Below are positions 55,192 through 64,000 of a DNA stretch of 64,000 bases, in pieces. Where the stretch lies: contig NZ_JAJOZB010000001.1 in the NCBI RefSeq assembly GCF_023701745.1, positions 5,307,501 to 5,371,500 on the forward strand, in the 5' to 3' direction. Source of the DNA: Streptomyces sp. RKAG293 (GTDB taxonomy: Bacteria; Actinomycetota; Actinomycetes; Streptomycetales; Streptomycetaceae). How positions within the stretch are numbered: the first letter of the stretch is position 1; the number at the start of each line of letters is the position of its first letter. Below the pieces are notes generated by a model, which worked only from the letters and a program-made list of their open reading frames with translations, ran no database searches and was not told the origin of the DNA. The translations under genes were made by a program, and so were the position numbers.

Positions 55192-55869
55192 ATGAGCACC
55201 ATTGACATCCTGTCGCCCGCGGGCGACAAGACCGGGAGCCTTGAGCTTCCCGCCGAGATCTTCGACGCCAAGGTCAGCATTCCGCTGATCCACCAGGTCG
55301 TCGTGGCGCAGCTCGCTGCCGCCCGCCAGGGCACGCACAGCACCAAGCGTCGCGGCGAGGTCCGCGGTGGTGGGCGCAAGCCTTACCGCCAGAAGGGCAC
55401 CGGCCGCGCCCGCCAGGGTTCGACCCGCGCTCCGCAGTTCGCGGGCGGTGGCGTCGTCCACGGTCCGAAGCCGCGTGACTACTCCCAGCGGACGCCGAAG
55501 AAGATGATCCGGGCCGCCCTCCTCGGCGCCCTGACCGACCGGGCGCGTCACTCCCGCATTCACGTCGTTTCCGGCGTGATCGAGGGCACGACGCCTTCCA
55601 CGAAGTCCGCCAAGACGCTGTTCGGCAAGATCTCGGAGCGTAAGAACGTGCTCCTGGTCGTCGAGCGCGCTGACGAGGCCGCGTGGCTGTCCGCCCGAAA
55701 CCTGCCCCAGGTACACATCCTGGAAGCCGGTCAGCTGAACACCTACGACGTGCTCGTCTCCGACGAAGTGGTCTTCACGAAGGATGCCTTCGAGCGTTTC
55801 GTGGCGGGTCCCGCCGCGTCCGCCAAGGCCGTTGCCTCCGAGGATGAGCTCGAAGGGAACGACGCCTGA
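55192..55869 (+). CDS. rplD: 50S ribosomal protein L4
   Basis: A 225-residue exit-tunnel protein. The tunnel loop region has [40 protein letters not shown]. In E. coli L4 also represses the S10 operon by binding its leader. The start ATG lies four bases after rplC; its final base overlaps the rplW start. Confidence 0.97.
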   Translation: MSTIDILSPAGDKTGSLELPAEIFDAKVSIPLIHQVVVAQLAAARQGTHSTKRRGEVRGGGRKPYRQKGTGRARQGSTRAPQFAGGGVVHGPKPRDYSQRTPKKMIRAALLGALTDRARHSRIHVVSGVIEGTTPSTKSAKTLFGKISERKNVLLVVERADEAAWLSARNLPQVHILEAGQLNTYDVLVSDEVVFTKDAFERFVAGPAASAKAVASEDELEGNDA

Positions 55870-56204
55870 TGAGTGAGACCAAGATCGCCGCGGTCGTCAC
55901 CAGCAAGACCTTCACGGATCCCCGTGACATCCTGGTCAAGCCGGTGGTTTCCGAGAAGAGCTACGCGCTCCTAGACGAGAACAAGTACACGTTCATCGTC
56001 GCGCCGGGCAGCAATAAGACCCAGATCAAGCAGGCCGTCGAGGCGGTCTTCTCGGTCAAGGTCACCGGGGTCAACACGATCAACCGGCAGGGTAAGCGCA
56101 AGCGCACCAAGACCGGTTTCGGCAAGCGCAAGGACACCAAGCGCGCCATCGTGACCCTCGCTGAGGGCGACCGAATCGACATCTTCGGCGGCCCGGTCTC
56201 CTAA
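55869..56204 (+). CDS. rplW: 50S ribosomal protein L23
   Basis: A 111-residue protein at the exit of the peptide tunnel that docks SRP and trigger factor. Visible signatures are [20 protein letters not shown], the [20 protein letters not shown] helix, and [19 protein letters not shown] in the rRNA-binding loop. The ATG overlaps the rplD stop. Confidence 0.97.
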   Translation: MSETKIAAVVTSKTFTDPRDILVKPVVSEKSYALLDENKYTFIVAPGSNKTQIKQAVEAVFSVKVTGVNTINRQGKRKRTKTGFGKRKDTKRAIVTLAEGDRIDIFGGPVS

Positions 56205-56243
56205 CGGAGTCCGTGTCGTCCGATATCGGACGAGGACTGAGAA

Positions 56244-57080
56244 ATGGGTATCCGCAAGTACAAGCCGACGACGCCGGGCCGTCGTGGCTCCAGCGTCGCC
56301 GACTTCGTCGAGATCACGCGGTCCACGCCGGAGAAGTCGCTGGTCCGCCCCCTGCACAGCAAGGGCGGGCGTAACAGCTCGGGTCGCATCACTGTTCGCC
56401 ACCAGGGTGGCGGTCACAAGCGTGCTTACCGAGTCATCGACTTCCGTCGTCATGACAAGGACGGCGTTCCGGCGAAGGTCGCTCACATTGAGTACGACCC
56501 GAACCGCACCGCACGCATCGCGCTGCTGCACTACGCAGACGGCGAGAAGCGCTACATCATTGCCCCGGCCAAGCTGAGCCAGGGCGACCGGGTTGAGAAC
56601 GGCCCCACGGCCGACATCAAGCCGGGCAACAACCTCCCGCTGCGCAACATCCCGGTGGGTACGACCATCCACGCTATCGAGCTGCGTCCCGGCGGCGGCG
56701 CGAAGATCTCCCGTTCCGCGGGTGCTTCGGTCCAGCTGCTGGCGAAGGAGGGCTCCATGGCCACCCTTCGTATGCCGTCCGGTGAGGTCCGCCTGGTCGA
56801 CGTCCGCTGCCGCGCCACTGTTGGCGAGGTCGGCAACGCCGAGCAGTCGAACATCAACTGGGGCAAGGCCGGCCGTATGCGCTGGAAGGGCGTCCGCCCG
56901 ACCGTCCGCGGTGTCGCGATGAACCCTGTCGACCACCCGCACGGTGGTGGTGAGGGTAAGACCTCCGGTGGTCGCCACCCGGTCTCCCCGTGGGGTCAGA
57001 AGGAGGGTCGTACTCGCTCGCCGAAGAAGGCAAGCAGCAAGTACATCGTCCGCCGCCGCAAGACGAACAAGAAGCGCTAG
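56244..57080 (+). CDS. rplB: 50S ribosomal protein L2
   Basis: A 278-residue core protein required for peptidyl transfer. It has [20 protein letters not shown] near residue 50 and the [20 protein letters not shown] signature, including the conserved histidine, before the basic C-terminus. Located after rplW with a 39-base gap. Confidence 0.98.
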   Translation: MGIRKYKPTTPGRRGSSVADFVEITRSTPEKSLVRPLHSKGGRNSSGRITVRHQGGGHKRAYRVIDFRRHDKDGVPAKVAHIEYDPNRTARIALLHYADGEKRYIIAPAKLSQGDRVENGPTADIKPGNNLPLRNIPVGTTIHAIELRPGGGAKISRSAGASVQLLAKEGSMATLRMPSGEVRLVDVRCRATVGEVGNAEQSNINWGKAGRMRWKGVRPTVRGVAMNPVDHPHGGGEGKTSGGRHPVSPWGQKEGRTRSPKKASSKYIVRRRKTNKKR

Positions 57081-57092
57081 GAGCAGGTTTAG

Positions 57093-57374
57093 ATGCCGCG
57101 CAGTCTCAAGAAGGGGCCCTTCGTCGACGACCACCTCATCAAGAAGGTGGACGTACAGAACGAGGCAGGCACCCACAACGTCATCAAGACCTGGTCCCGC
57201 CGCTCCATGATCATTCCGGCGATGCTGGGCCACACGATCGCGGTGCACAACGGCAAGATCCACGTCCCGGTGTTCGTCACCGAGTCCATGGTCGGCCACA
57301 AGCTCGGCGAATTCTCGCCGACCCGCACGTTCCGCGGCCACGTCAAGGACGACCGCAAGACGAAGCGTCGCTGA
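57093..57374 (+). CDS. rpsS: 30S ribosomal protein S19
   Basis: A 93-residue 30S head protein. It begins [19 protein letters not shown] and has the signature [20 protein letters not shown] followed by [18 protein letters not shown]. Twelve bases separate it from rplB. Confidence 0.98.
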   Translation: MPRSLKKGPFVDDHLIKKVDVQNEAGTHNVIKTWSRRSMIIPAMLGHTIAVHNGKIHVPVFVTESMVGHKLGEFSPTRTFRGHVKDDRKTKRR

Positions 57375-57417
57375 TCGGCGGAGTGCGAAGACTATGACTG
57401 ACACCGAAGGGACAACC

Positions 57418-57765
57418 ATGGAAGCCAGGGCCCAGGCGCGGTACATCCGCGTCACGCCCATGAAGGCCCGCCGCGTGGTGGACCTCATCCGTGGCATGAA
57501 TGCCACGGAGGCTCAGGCGGTCCTGCGTTTCGCCCCGCAGGCCGCGAGCGTGCCGGTAGGCAAGGTGCTTGACAGCGCCATTGCCAACGCCGCGCACAAC
57601 TACGACCACTCCGATGCCGAGTCTCTCGTCATCACTGAGGCGTATGTCGACGAAGGTCCGACCCTGAAGCGGTTCCGTCCGCGTGCCCAGGGCCGTGCCT
57701 ACCGGATCCGCAAGCGGACCAGCCACATCACCGTGGTCGTCAGCAGCAAGGAAGGGACCCGGTAA
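57418..57765 (+). CDS. rplV: 50S ribosomal protein L22
   Basis: A 115-residue tunnel-lining protein. Starts [20 protein letters not shown], and the long tunnel hairpin reads [20 protein letters not shown], the macrolide-interacting region. I chose the ATG at 57418 because CGAAGGGACAACC precedes it and the length matches the family; an upstream ATG adds eight residues. Its stop overlaps the rpsC ATG (TAATG). Confidence 0.97.
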   Translation: MEARAQARYIRVTPMKARRVVDLIRGMNATEAQAVLRFAPQAASVPVGKVLDSAIANAAHNYDHSDAESLVITEAYVDEGPTLKRFRPRAQGRAYRIRKRTSHITVVVSSKEGTR

Positions 57766-58604
57766 TGGGCCAGAAGGTTAACCCGTACGGGTTCCGGCTC
57801 GGAATTACCACGGACTTCAAGTCTCGTTGGTACGCCGACAAGCTGTACAAGGACTACGTCAAGGAAGACGTCGCCATCCGCAAGATGATGACGCAGGGCA
57901 TGGAGCGCGCCGGCATCTCGAAGGTTGAGATCGAGCGCACCCGTGACCGTGTGCGTGTGGACATCCACACCGCGCGTCCCGGCATCGTCATCGGCCGTCG
58001 TGGTGCCGAGGCCGACCGCATCCGCGGCGACCTGGAGAAGCTGACCGGCAAGCAGGTGCAGCTGAACATCCTCGAGGTCAAGAACCCCGAGATGGACGCT
58101 CAGCTGGTGGCCCAGGCCGTCGCCGAGCAGCTCTCCTCGCGTGTCTCCTTCCGTCGTGCCATGCGTAAGAGCATGCAGGGCACCATGAAGGCCGGCGCCA
58201 AGGGCATCAAGATCCAGTGTGGTGGCCGTCTCGGCGGCGCCGAGATGTCCCGCTCCGAGTTCTACCGCGAAGGCCGTGTGCCGCTGCACACCCTGCGCGC
58301 CAATGTGGACTACGGCTTCTTCGAGGCCAAGACCACCTTCGGCCGCATCGGTGTGAAGGTGTGGATCTACAAGGGCAACGTCAAGAACATCGCAGAGGTT
58401 CGCGCCGACAACGCCGCGGCCCGTGCGGGCAACCGCCCGTCGCGTGGTCCCGGCGCCGGTGGAACCGACCGTCCGCAGCGCCGCGGTGGCGAGCGCGGCG
58501 GCCGCGGCCGTAAGCCCCAGACGGACGGCGGTTCGGCTCCCAAGGCCGAGGCCCCCGCCGCTGTCGAGGCTCCGGCTGCGGACACTCCCGGAACGGAGGC
58601 CTGA
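57765..58604 (+). CDS. rpsC: 30S ribosomal protein S3
   Basis: A 279-residue mRNA-entry protein. The KH domain has [20 protein letters not shown], and the C-terminal S3 domain has [20 protein letters not shown] and [20 protein letters not shown]. The last 65 residues are an Arg/Gly then Ala/Pro/Glu-rich extension typical of actinomycetes. Confidence 0.98.
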   Translation: MGQKVNPYGFRLGITTDFKSRWYADKLYKDYVKEDVAIRKMMTQGMERAGISKVEIERTRDRVRVDIHTARPGIVIGRRGAEADRIRGDLEKLTGKQVQLNILEVKNPEMDAQLVAQAVAEQLSSRVSFRRAMRKSMQGTMKAGAKGIKIQCGGRLGGAEMSRSEFYREGRVPLHTLRANVDYGFFEAKTTFGRIGVKVWIYKGNVKNIAEVRADNAAARAGNRPSRGPGAGGTDRPQRRGGERGGRGRKPQTDGGSAPKAEAPAAVEAPAADTPGTEA

Positions 58605-58608
58605 CCCA

Positions 58609-59028
58609 ATGCTGATCCCCCGCAGGGTCAAGCACCGCAAGCAGCACCACCCGAAGCGCTCGGGCATGGCCAAGGGCGGCACCGAACTCGCGTTCGGTGA
58701 GTACGGCCTGCAGGCTGTTACCCCGGCCTATGTGACGAACCGGCAGATCGAGTCCGCTCGTATCTCCATCACCCGTCACATCAAGCGCGGCGGCAAGGTC
58801 TGGATCAACATTTACCCGGACCGTCCGCTGACCAAGAAGCCTGCTGAGACCCGCATGGGTTCCGGTAAGGGTTCGCCGGAGTGGTGGATCGCGAACGTCA
58901 AGCCCGGTCGGGTGATGTTCGAGCTGTCCTTCCCGAACGAGAAGGTTGCCAAGGAGGCGCTCACCCGCGCCGCCCACAAGCTTCCGATGAAGTGCCGCAT
59001 TGTGCGGCGCGAGGCAGGTGAATCGTGA
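58609..59028 (+). CDS. rplP: 50S ribosomal protein L16
   Basis: A 139-residue protein that positions the A- and P-site tRNAs. [20 protein letters not shown] at the start and the signature [20 protein letters not shown] are both intact. ATG four bases after rpsC; the stop overlaps the rpmC start. Confidence 0.98.
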   Translation: MLIPRRVKHRKQHHPKRSGMAKGGTELAFGEYGLQAVTPAYVTNRQIESARISITRHIKRGGKVWINIYPDRPLTKKPAETRMGSGKGSPEWWIANVKPGRVMFELSFPNEKVAKEALTRAAHKLPMKCRIVRREAGES

Positions 59029-59255
59029 TGGCGGCCGGCACCACTAAGGCCACCGAGCTGCGCACGCTGGGCGACGAGGAACTCCTCGCCAAGCTGAGCG
59101 AAGCCAAGGAGGAGCTGTTCAACCTCCGCTTCCAAGCGGCCACGGGACAGCTCGAGAACAACAACCGGCTCAAGGTAGTCCGCAAGGACATCGCCCGGAT
59201 CTACACCTTGATGCGCGAGCGCGAGCTGGGCATCGAGACGGTGGAGAGCGCCTGA
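59028..59255 (+). CDS. rpmC: 50S ribosomal protein L29
   Basis: A 75-residue helical protein near the tunnel exit. [20 protein letters not shown], then [20 protein letters not shown], is the family signature. I chose the ATG at 59028 behind AGGTGAATCGTG; a GTG one codon earlier is possible. Confidence 0.97.
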   Translation: MAAGTTKATELRTLGDEELLAKLSEAKEELFNLRFQAATGQLENNNRLKVVRKDIARIYTLMRERELGIETVESA

Positions 59256-59539
59256 TGAGCGAGAAGAATGTGACTGAGACCTCCGAGCAGCGCGGCTTCC
59301 GCAAGACCCGTGAGGGCCTTGTGGTCAGCGACAAGATGGACAAGACCGTAGTGGTCGCCGTCGAGGACCGTGTGAAGCACGCCCTGTACGGCAAGGTCAT
59401 CCGGCGCACCAACAAGCTCAAGGCGCACGACGAGCAGAACGCTGCCGGCATCGGCGACCGTGTCCTCCTCATGGAGACCCGGCCGACCTCTGCCACCAAG
59501 CGCTGGCGCGTCGTGGAGATCCTCGAGAAGGCCAAGTAA
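59255..59539 (+). CDS. rpsQ: 30S ribosomal protein S17
   Basis: A 94-residue 16S rRNA-binding OB-fold protein. The signature [20 protein letters not shown] and [20 protein letters not shown] are present. Its start overlaps rpmC. Two hairpins follow before rplN. Confidence 0.97.
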   Translation: MSEKNVTETSEQRGFRKTREGLVVSDKMDKTVVVAVEDRVKHALYGKVIRRTNKLKAHDEQNAAGIGDRVLLMETRPTSATKRWRVVEILEKAK

Positions 59540-59541
59540 TC

Positions 59542-59616
59542 CCTGAGGGCTCCCCCTCAGGACCGTTCCGTCAGGCTCGGCGGGGCTCCGTAAGGCGACT
59601 TACGGAGCCCCCGCCG
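59542..59616 (+). terminator. Two tandem hairpins between rpsQ and rplN
   Basis: CCTGAGGG-CTCC-CCCTCAGG (59542-59561), then a 17-bp stem with one bulge around GCGA (59578-59616). They mark the S10/spc operon boundary and may terminate partially. Confidence 0.75.
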
Positions 59617-59645
59617 GGAACCGACGCGACAAACAGGAGATAGAC

Positions 59646-60014
59646 GTGATCCAGCAGGAGTCGCGACTGCGGATCGCCGACAACACTGGTGCGAAGGAAA
59701 TCCTTTGCATCCGTGTTCTCGGTGGTTCGGGTCGCCGCTACGCGGGAATCGGTGACGTCATCGTTGCCACCGTCAAGGACGCGATCCCCGGTGGCAACGT
59801 GAAGAAGGGCGAGGTCGTCAAGGCGGTCATCGTCCGGACCGTCAAGGAGCGCCGTCGCGCAGACGGCTCGTACATCCGGTTCGACGAGAACGCCGCCGTC
59901 ATTCTGAAGAACGACGGCGACCCCCGCGGCACCCGTATCTTCGGCCCGGTGGGCCGTGAGCTGCGCGAGAAGAAGTTCATGAAGATCGTTTCTCTCGCGC
60001 CGGAGGTGCTGTAA
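59646..60014 (+). CDS. rplN: 50S ribosomal protein L14
   Basis: A 122-residue protein at the subunit interface. Begins [20 protein letters not shown] and has the signature [20 protein letters not shown] and [18 protein letters not shown] start, first gene of the spc-type operon. Confidence 0.98.
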   Translation: MIQQESRLRIADNTGAKEILCIRVLGGSGRRYAGIGDVIVATVKDAIPGGNVKKGEVVKAVIVRTVKERRRADGSYIRFDENAAVILKNDGDPRGTRIFGPVGRELREKKFMKIVSLAPEVL

Positions 60015-60017
60015 CCG

Positions 60018-60341
60018 ATGAAGATCAAGAAGGGCGACCTGGTCCAGGTCATCACCGGTAAGGACCGCGGCAAGCAGGGCAAGGTCATTGTGGCCTACCC
60101 CACTGAGAGCCGTGTCCTCGTCGAGGGTGTCAACCGGGTCAAGAAGCACACCAAGGCCGGCCAGTCCGACCGCGGTAGCAAGACCGGTGGGATCATCACG
60201 ACCGAGGCCCCGATTCACATCAGCAACGTTCAGCTGATCGTGGAGAAGGACGGCAAGAAGGTCGTTACCCGCGTCGGTTACCGCTTCGACGACGAAGGCA
60301 ACAAGATCCGCGTTGCCAAGCGGACGGGTGAGGACATCTGA
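60018..60341 (+). CDS. rplX: 50S ribosomal protein L24
   Basis: A 107-residue assembly-initiator protein. The KOW motif is [40 protein letters not shown] and [10 protein letters not shown] follow. Stop overlaps the rplE ATG. Confidence 0.97.
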   Translation: MKIKKGDLVQVITGKDRGKQGKVIVAYPTESRVLVEGVNRVKKHTKAGQSDRGSKTGGIITTEAPIHISNVQLIVEKDGKKVVTRVGYRFDDEGNKIRVAKRTGEDI

Positions 60342-60898
60342 TGACTGCCACCACCACGCCGCGTCTGAAGACGCGCTACCGCGAGGAAATCTCGGGCAAG
60401 CTGCACGAGGAGTTCTCTTTCGAGAACGTCATGCAGATCCCGGGTCTGACCAAGATCGTGGTCAACATGGGTGTGGGCGACGCCGCCCGCGACTCCAAGC
60501 TGATCGAGGGCGCGATTCGCGACCTCGCCACGATCACCGGCCAGAAGCCGCAGGTCACCAAGGCCCGCAAGTCCATCGCGCAGTTCAAGCTGCGTGAGGG
60601 CCAGCCGATCGGCGCCCACGTCACCCTCCGCGGTGACCGTATGTGGGAGTTCCTGGACCGCGTGCTGTCACTCGCACTGCCGCGTATCCGTGACTTCCGC
60701 GGCCTGTCGCCGAAGCAGTTCGACGGCCGGGGCAACTACACCTTCGGTCTCACGGAGCAGGTCATGTTCCACGAGATCGACCAGGACAAGATCGACCGGG
60801 TCCGGGGCATGGACATCACCGTGGTTACCACGGCGACCAACGACGACGAGGGTCGTGCCCTGCTTCGTCACCTCGGCTTCCCGTTCAAGGAGATGTGA
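60341..60898 (+). CDS. rplE: 50S ribosomal protein L5
   Basis: A 185-residue 5S rRNA-binding protein. Has [20 protein letters not shown] and [20 protein letters not shown], the family signature. [11 protein letters not shown]-like ending reads [20 protein letters not shown]. Confidence 0.97.
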   Translation: MTATTTPRLKTRYREEISGKLHEEFSFENVMQIPGLTKIVVNMGVGDAARDSKLIEGAIRDLATITGQKPQVTKARKSIAQFKLREGQPIGAHVTLRGDRMWEFLDRVLSLALPRIRDFRGLSPKQFDGRGNYTFGLTEQVMFHEIDQDKIDRVRGMDITVVTTATNDDEGRALLRHLGFPFKEM

Positions 60899-60900
60899 CC

Positions 60901-61086
60901 GTGGCGAAGAAGGCTCTGATCGCTAAGGCCGCTCGCAAGCCCAAGTTCGCTGTGCGCGGTTACAACCGCTGCCAGCGCTGTGGCCGGCCGCACTCTGTCT
61001 ACCGCAAGTTCGGCCTCTGCCGCGTGTGCCTTCGTGAGATGGCTCACCGTGGCGAGCTGCCGGGCGTGACCAAGAGCTCCTGGTAG
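60901..61086 (+). CDS. rpsZ: 30S ribosomal protein S14 type Z
   Basis: A 61-residue zinc form of S14. The four cysteines are in [21 protein letters not shown], here cited as CQRC and CRVC, confirming the Zn-binding type. The GTG at 60901 follows AAGGAG eight bases upstream; an in-frame GTG two codons earlier would add MT. Confidence 0.97.
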   Translation: MAKKALIAKAARKPKFAVRGYNRCQRCGRPHSVYRKFGLCRVCLREMAHRGELPGVTKSSW

Positions 61087-61305
61087 ATCCGGTTCCCTTC
61101 GGGGAATCCGGTGACCAGGAACTCTCGGTAAGCATCTGGACGTCAGGAGCCCGGCTCCCGCTGCCGTAAGGTAGAGGGGTTGGGCGCCTGGCGCCCATGA
61201 CCGACTTACTACGCCGTAGGTCCCCGCGCCGCACCCGTCCCGACATTGCTCGGGGAGAAGGATGGCGCAATGGAAACCCCGGCGAGAGAGGCCTAGGGCC
61301 AACTC
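61087..61305 (+). other. rpsZ-rpsH intergenic leader
   Basis: 219 bases without a gene. A hairpin CCGGTTCCC-TTCG-GGGAATCCGG (from 61089) and a second GGGCGC-CT-GGCGCCC-type hairpin (61182-61196) precede CTACGCCGTAG (61209-61219). The length suggests a regulatory leader for rpsH, but I find no clear promoter. Confidence 0.5.
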
Positions 61306-61704
61306 ATGACCATGACCGACCCCATCGCAGACATGCTGACCCGTCTGCGTAATGCGAACTCGGCGTATCACGATGACGTCGTGATGCCGTTCAGCAAGAT
61401 CAAGTCGCACATCGCGGAGATCCTCCAGCAGGAGGGTTACATCACCGGCTGGAAGGTCGAGGATGCCGAGGTTGGCAAGAACCTCATCCTCGAGCTGAAG
61501 TTCGGTCCGAGCCGTGAGCGCTCGATCGCCGGCATCAAGCGCATCAGCAAGCCGGGCCTTCGGGTCTACGCAAAGTCCACCAATCTGCCCAAGGTGCTCG
61601 GCGGCCTGGGCGTGGCGATCATCTCCACGTCCCACGGTCTCCTCACCGGCCAGCAGGCCAGCAAGAAGGGCGTAGGTGGGGAAGTCCTCGCCTACGTCTG
61701 GTAA
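61306..61704 (+). CDS. rpsH: 30S ribosomal protein S8
   Basis: A 132-residue 16S rRNA-binding protein, the spc operon repressor in E. coli. Begins [20 protein letters not shown], and the C-terminal signature is [23 protein letters not shown] start after a long leader. Confidence 0.98.
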   Translation: MTMTDPIADMLTRLRNANSAYHDDVVMPFSKIKSHIAEILQQEGYITGWKVEDAEVGKNLILELKFGPSRERSIAGIKRISKPGLRVYAKSTNLPKVLGGLGVAIISTSHGLLTGQQASKKGVGGEVLAYVW

Positions 61705-61725
61705 TCGGGAACAGGAGGCATTGCA

Positions 61726-62265
61726 ATGTCGCGCATCGGCAAGCTGCCCATCCCGGTTCCCGCCGGCGTGGACGTCACCATCGACGGCCGTACGGTCTCG
61801 GTGAAGGGCCCCAAGGGTTCCCTCTCCCACACCGTCGCTGCCCCGATCGATGTCGCCAAGGACGAGACCGGCACGCTCATCGTGTCGCGTCCTAACGACG
61901 AGCGTGTTTCGAAGGCCCTGCACGGCCTGTCCCGCACGCTGGTGGCGAACATGATCACTGGCGTGACCGCGGGTTACAGCAAGGCGCTCGAGATCAACGG
62001 CGTCGGCTACCGCGTCCAGGCGAAGGGCTCCAATCTGGAGTTCGCCCTGGGCTACAGCCACCCCGTCGTGATCGAGCCGCCGGAGGGCATCTCGTTCAAG
62101 GTGGAGTCGCCGACCAAGCTGAGTGTCGAGGGAATCGACAAGCAGAAGGTCGGCGAGGTAGCCGCGAACATCCGCAAGCTGCGGAAGCCCGACCCGTACA
62201 AGGGCAAGGGTGTTAAGTACGCGGGCGAAGTCATCCGCCGCAAGGTCGGAAAGGCTGGTAAGTAG
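61726..62265 (+). CDS. rplF: 50S ribosomal protein L6
   Basis: A 179-residue protein near the factor-binding site. Begins [20 protein letters not shown] and has the C-terminal signature [20 protein letters not shown]. Two bases separate it from rplR. Confidence 0.98.
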   Translation: MSRIGKLPIPVPAGVDVTIDGRTVSVKGPKGSLSHTVAAPIDVAKDETGTLIVSRPNDERVSKALHGLSRTLVANMITGVTAGYSKALEINGVGYRVQAKGSNLEFALGYSHPVVIEPPEGISFKVESPTKLSVEGIDKQKVGEVAANIRKLRKPDPYKGKGVKYAGEVIRRKVGKAGK

Positions 62266-62267
62266 CC

Positions 62268-62651
62268 ATGGCATACGGTGTAAAAATCGCCAAGGGCAAG
62301 GCTTACAAGGGCGCGGCTCTCAAGCGTCGCCACATCCGCGTCCGCAAGCGGATCTCGGGCACGGAGGCGCGTCCGCGTCTCGTCGTGACCAGGTCCAACC
62401 GCGGCATCGTGGCGCAGGTCATCGACGACCTCGCGGGGCACACCCTCGCGTCGGCGTCGACCCTCGACCCGTCCATCCGTGGCGGCGAAGGCGACAAGTC
62501 CTCCAAGGCGAAGCAGGTCGGCCAGCTCGTGGCCGAGCGTGCCAAGGCCGCGGGTATTGAGACTGTCGTATTCGACCGTGGCGGCAATCAGTACGCAGGG
62601 CGCATTGCCGCCCTTGCGGACGCCGCCCGCGAAGCCGGACTCGAGTTCTGA
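62268..62651 (+). CDS. rplR: 50S ribosomal protein L18
   Basis: A 127-residue 5S rRNA-binding protein. The basic start and [20 protein letters not shown], then [23 protein letters not shown] the family core. ATG start close behind rplF. Confidence 0.97.
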   Translation: MAYGVKIAKGKAYKGAALKRRHIRVRKRISGTEARPRLVVTRSNRGIVAQVIDDLAGHTLASASTLDPSIRGGEGDKSSKAKQVGQLVAERAKAAGIETVVFDRGGNQYAGRIAALADAAREAGLEF

Positions 62652-62694
62652 GTTCGTCCCGCAGCTAGCGGATCAACGAAGAGAGGTAATTCCA

Positions 62695-63297
62695 ATGGCT
62701 GGACCCCAGCGCCGCGGCAGCGGTGCCGGTGGCGGCGAGCGGCGTGACCGTAAGTCTGGGCGGGACGGCCAGCAGGCCGAGAAGACCGCCTACGTCGAGC
62801 GTGTTGTCGCGATCAACCGCGTCGCCAAGGTAGTCAAGGGTGGTCGTCGCTTCAGCTTCACCGCGCTGGTCGTGGTGGGCGATGGTGACGGCACCGTCGG
62901 TGTCGGTTATGGCAAGGCCAAGGAAGTTCCGGCCGCCATCGCCAAGGGTGTCGAGGAAGCGAAGAAGAACTTCTTCAAGGTTCCCCGCATCCAGGGCACC
63001 ATTCCTCACCCGATCCAGGGCGAGAAGGCCGCGGGCGTCGTTCTGCTCAAGCCTGCTTCCCCCGGTACCGGTGTTATCGCCGGTGGCCCGGTGCGCGCCG
63101 TACTCGAGTGCGCCGGTATCCACGACGTGCTGTCCAAGAGCCTCGGCTCGGACAACGCGATCAACATCGTGCACGCCACGGTGGCCGCGCTTCAGGGCCT
63201 TCAGCGCCCCGAGGAGATCGCCGCCCGTCGTGGCCTGCCGCTGGAGGACGTCGCGCCCGCAGCTCTGCTGCGTGCACGTGCCGGGGTGGGTGCCTGA
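62695..63297 (+). CDS. rpsE: 30S ribosomal protein S5
   Basis: A 200-residue decoding-fidelity protein. The Arg/Gly-rich N-terminus (1-30) precedes [20 protein letters not shown], the dsRNA-binding signature, and [20 protein letters not shown]. The ATG follows GAGAGGTAATTCCA; the stop overlaps the rpmD ATG. Confidence 0.98.
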   Translation: MAGPQRRGSGAGGGERRDRKSGRDGQQAEKTAYVERVVAINRVAKVVKGGRRFSFTALVVVGDGDGTVGVGYGKAKEVPAAIAKGVEEAKKNFFKVPRIQGTIPHPIQGEKAAGVVLLKPASPGTGVIAGGPVRAVLECAGIHDVLSKSLGSDNAINIVHATVAALQGLQRPEEIAARRGLPLEDVAPAALLRARAGVGA

Positions 63298-63479
63298 TGG
63301 CTCGCCTCAAGGTCACGCAGATCAAGTCCTACATCGGTAGCAAGCAGAACCACCGTGACACCCTGCGTTCGCTCGGGCTCAAGCGCCTGAACGACGTGGT
63401 GGTCAAGGAGGACCGTCCGGAGATTCGCGGAATGGTCCAGACCGTCCGCCACCTCGTCACGGTCGAGGAGGTTGACTGA
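63297..63479 (+). CDS. rpmD: 50S ribosomal protein L30
   Basis: A 60-residue ferredoxin-like ribosomal protein. [20 protein letters not shown] and [16 protein letters not shown] are diagnostic. Start overlaps rpsE; rplO follows one base after its stop. Confidence 0.97.
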   Translation: MARLKVTQIKSYIGSKQNHRDTLRSLGLKRLNDVVVKEDRPEIRGMVQTVRHLVTVEEVD

Positions 63480-63480
63480 C

Positions 63481-63945
63481 ATGGGTGCTGAGAACCCGCA
63501 GAACCCGCTGAAGGTCCACAACCTGCGTCCCGCCCCGGGTGCCAAGACCGCCAAGACCCGTGTGGGTCGTGGCGAGGCGTCCAAGGGTAAGACCGCTGGT
63601 CGTGGTACCAAGGGCACCAAGGCCCGTTACCAGGTTCCGGCTCGCTTTGAGGGTGGGCAGATGCCCCTCCACATGCGCCTGCCGAAGCTCAAGGGCTTCA
63701 AGAACCCGTTCCGCGTCGAGTTCCAGGTCGTGAACCTGGACAAGCTCACCGCCCTCTACCCCGAGGGTGGAGAGGTCACGGTGGCCGATCTGGTCGCCAA
63801 GGGCGCGGTACGTAAGAACCAGCTCGTCAAGGTGCTCGGCACCGGCGAGATCACCGTGGCGCTGCAGGTTTCGGTTGACGCCGTCTCCGGCTCCGCCAAG
63901 GAGAAGATCGCTGCTGCCGGCGGCACCGTCACCGAGCTCATCTGA
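63481..63945 (+). CDS. rplO: 50S ribosomal protein L15
   Basis: A 154-residue 23S rRNA-binding protein. It begins [20 protein letters not shown] and has [20 protein letters not shown] and [21 protein letters not shown] chose the ATG at 63481 behind GAGGAGG; an in-frame start three codons upstream (63472) overlaps rpmD. secY would be expected next, beyond the window; the last 55 bases hold only the start of its leader. Confidence 0.96.
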   Translation: MGAENPQNPLKVHNLRPAPGAKTAKTRVGRGEASKGKTAGRGTKGTKARYQVPARFEGGQMPLHMRLPKLKGFKNPFRVEFQVVNLDKLTALYPEGGEVTVADLVAKGAVRKNQLVKVLGTGEITVALQVSVDAVSGSAKEKIAAAGGTVTELI

Positions 63946-64000
63946 GTCTCGGCGACTGCTGCTGACAGCGACTGAATCGGGCCCGTTCCTCCTCGGAGGG

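Overview
The window is high-G+C actinobacterial chromosome. Its codon use, gene content and gene order match the conserved core of a Streptomyces genome: the korA / second nuo cluster, then tRNA-Thr/Met-rpmG, secE-nusG-rplKAJL-rpoBC, rpsLG-fusA-tuf and the S10/spc ribosomal protein operons. The ribosomal protein variants, the TTG-started 1161-residue RpoB and the long acidic NusG extension are all Streptomyces-like. There is no rRNA, phage, insertion sequence or CRISPR array.

Layout. (1) 1-4080, minus strand: the 5' end of a 2-oxoacid:ferredoxin oxidoreductase alpha subunit, a NarL-type response regulator and two tandem, partly identical histidine kinases. (2) 4271-14081: ten tightly overlapping plus-strand genes, nuoA-B-C-H-I-J-K-L-M-N. 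They encode the membrane arm and part of the connecting arm of a complex I-like enzyme, but nuoD, E, F and G are absent. (3) 14199-20556: a frameshifted htpX, yccF, a phytanoyl-CoA-dioxygenase-like gene with a small partner opposite an AraC regulator, yajQ, tRNA-Tyr, an NAD(P)-binding protein and a degenerate amidohydrolase. (4) 20801-29672: tRNA-Thr, tRNA-Met, rpmG and hadA/hadB-like dehydratases, then a TetR/MFS pair with matching operators, murB, a polytopic membrane protein, an adenosine-deaminase-like gene and aspC. (5) 29855-42128: tRNA-Trp, secE, nusG, rplK, rplA, rplJ, rplL, rpoB, rpoC. (6) 42269-47484: a DUF1707/DUF4190 membrane protein, then rpsL, rpsG, fusA, tuf. (7) 47594-53740: a four-gene accessory block of cell-surface proteins (Tat/lipoprotein PIG-L deacetylase, MFS transporter, membrane-anchored propeller, DMFase-like lipoprotein) between tuf and rpsJ. 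(8) 54221-63945: rpsJ through rplO, with the secY leader presumably beginning at the right edge.

Functionally most of the window is the transcription and translation core, punctuated by strong hairpin terminators and long regulatory leaders (L10 leader, rpsL leader, rpsJ leader). The most unusual observation is a 26-nt element shared by the rpsL and rpsJ leaders, two operons 11 kb apart. It folds into a hairpin whose extra closing pair changes from A-U to G-C, the pattern expected of a conserved RNA structure. Other points of interest are the nuo cluster without nuoDEFG beside a ferredoxin oxidoreductase gene, a 98-bp perfect identity between the two kinases, a C-tract frameshift in htpX, an amidohydrolase missing metal ligands, and a palindromic operator pair linking the TetR and MFS genes.
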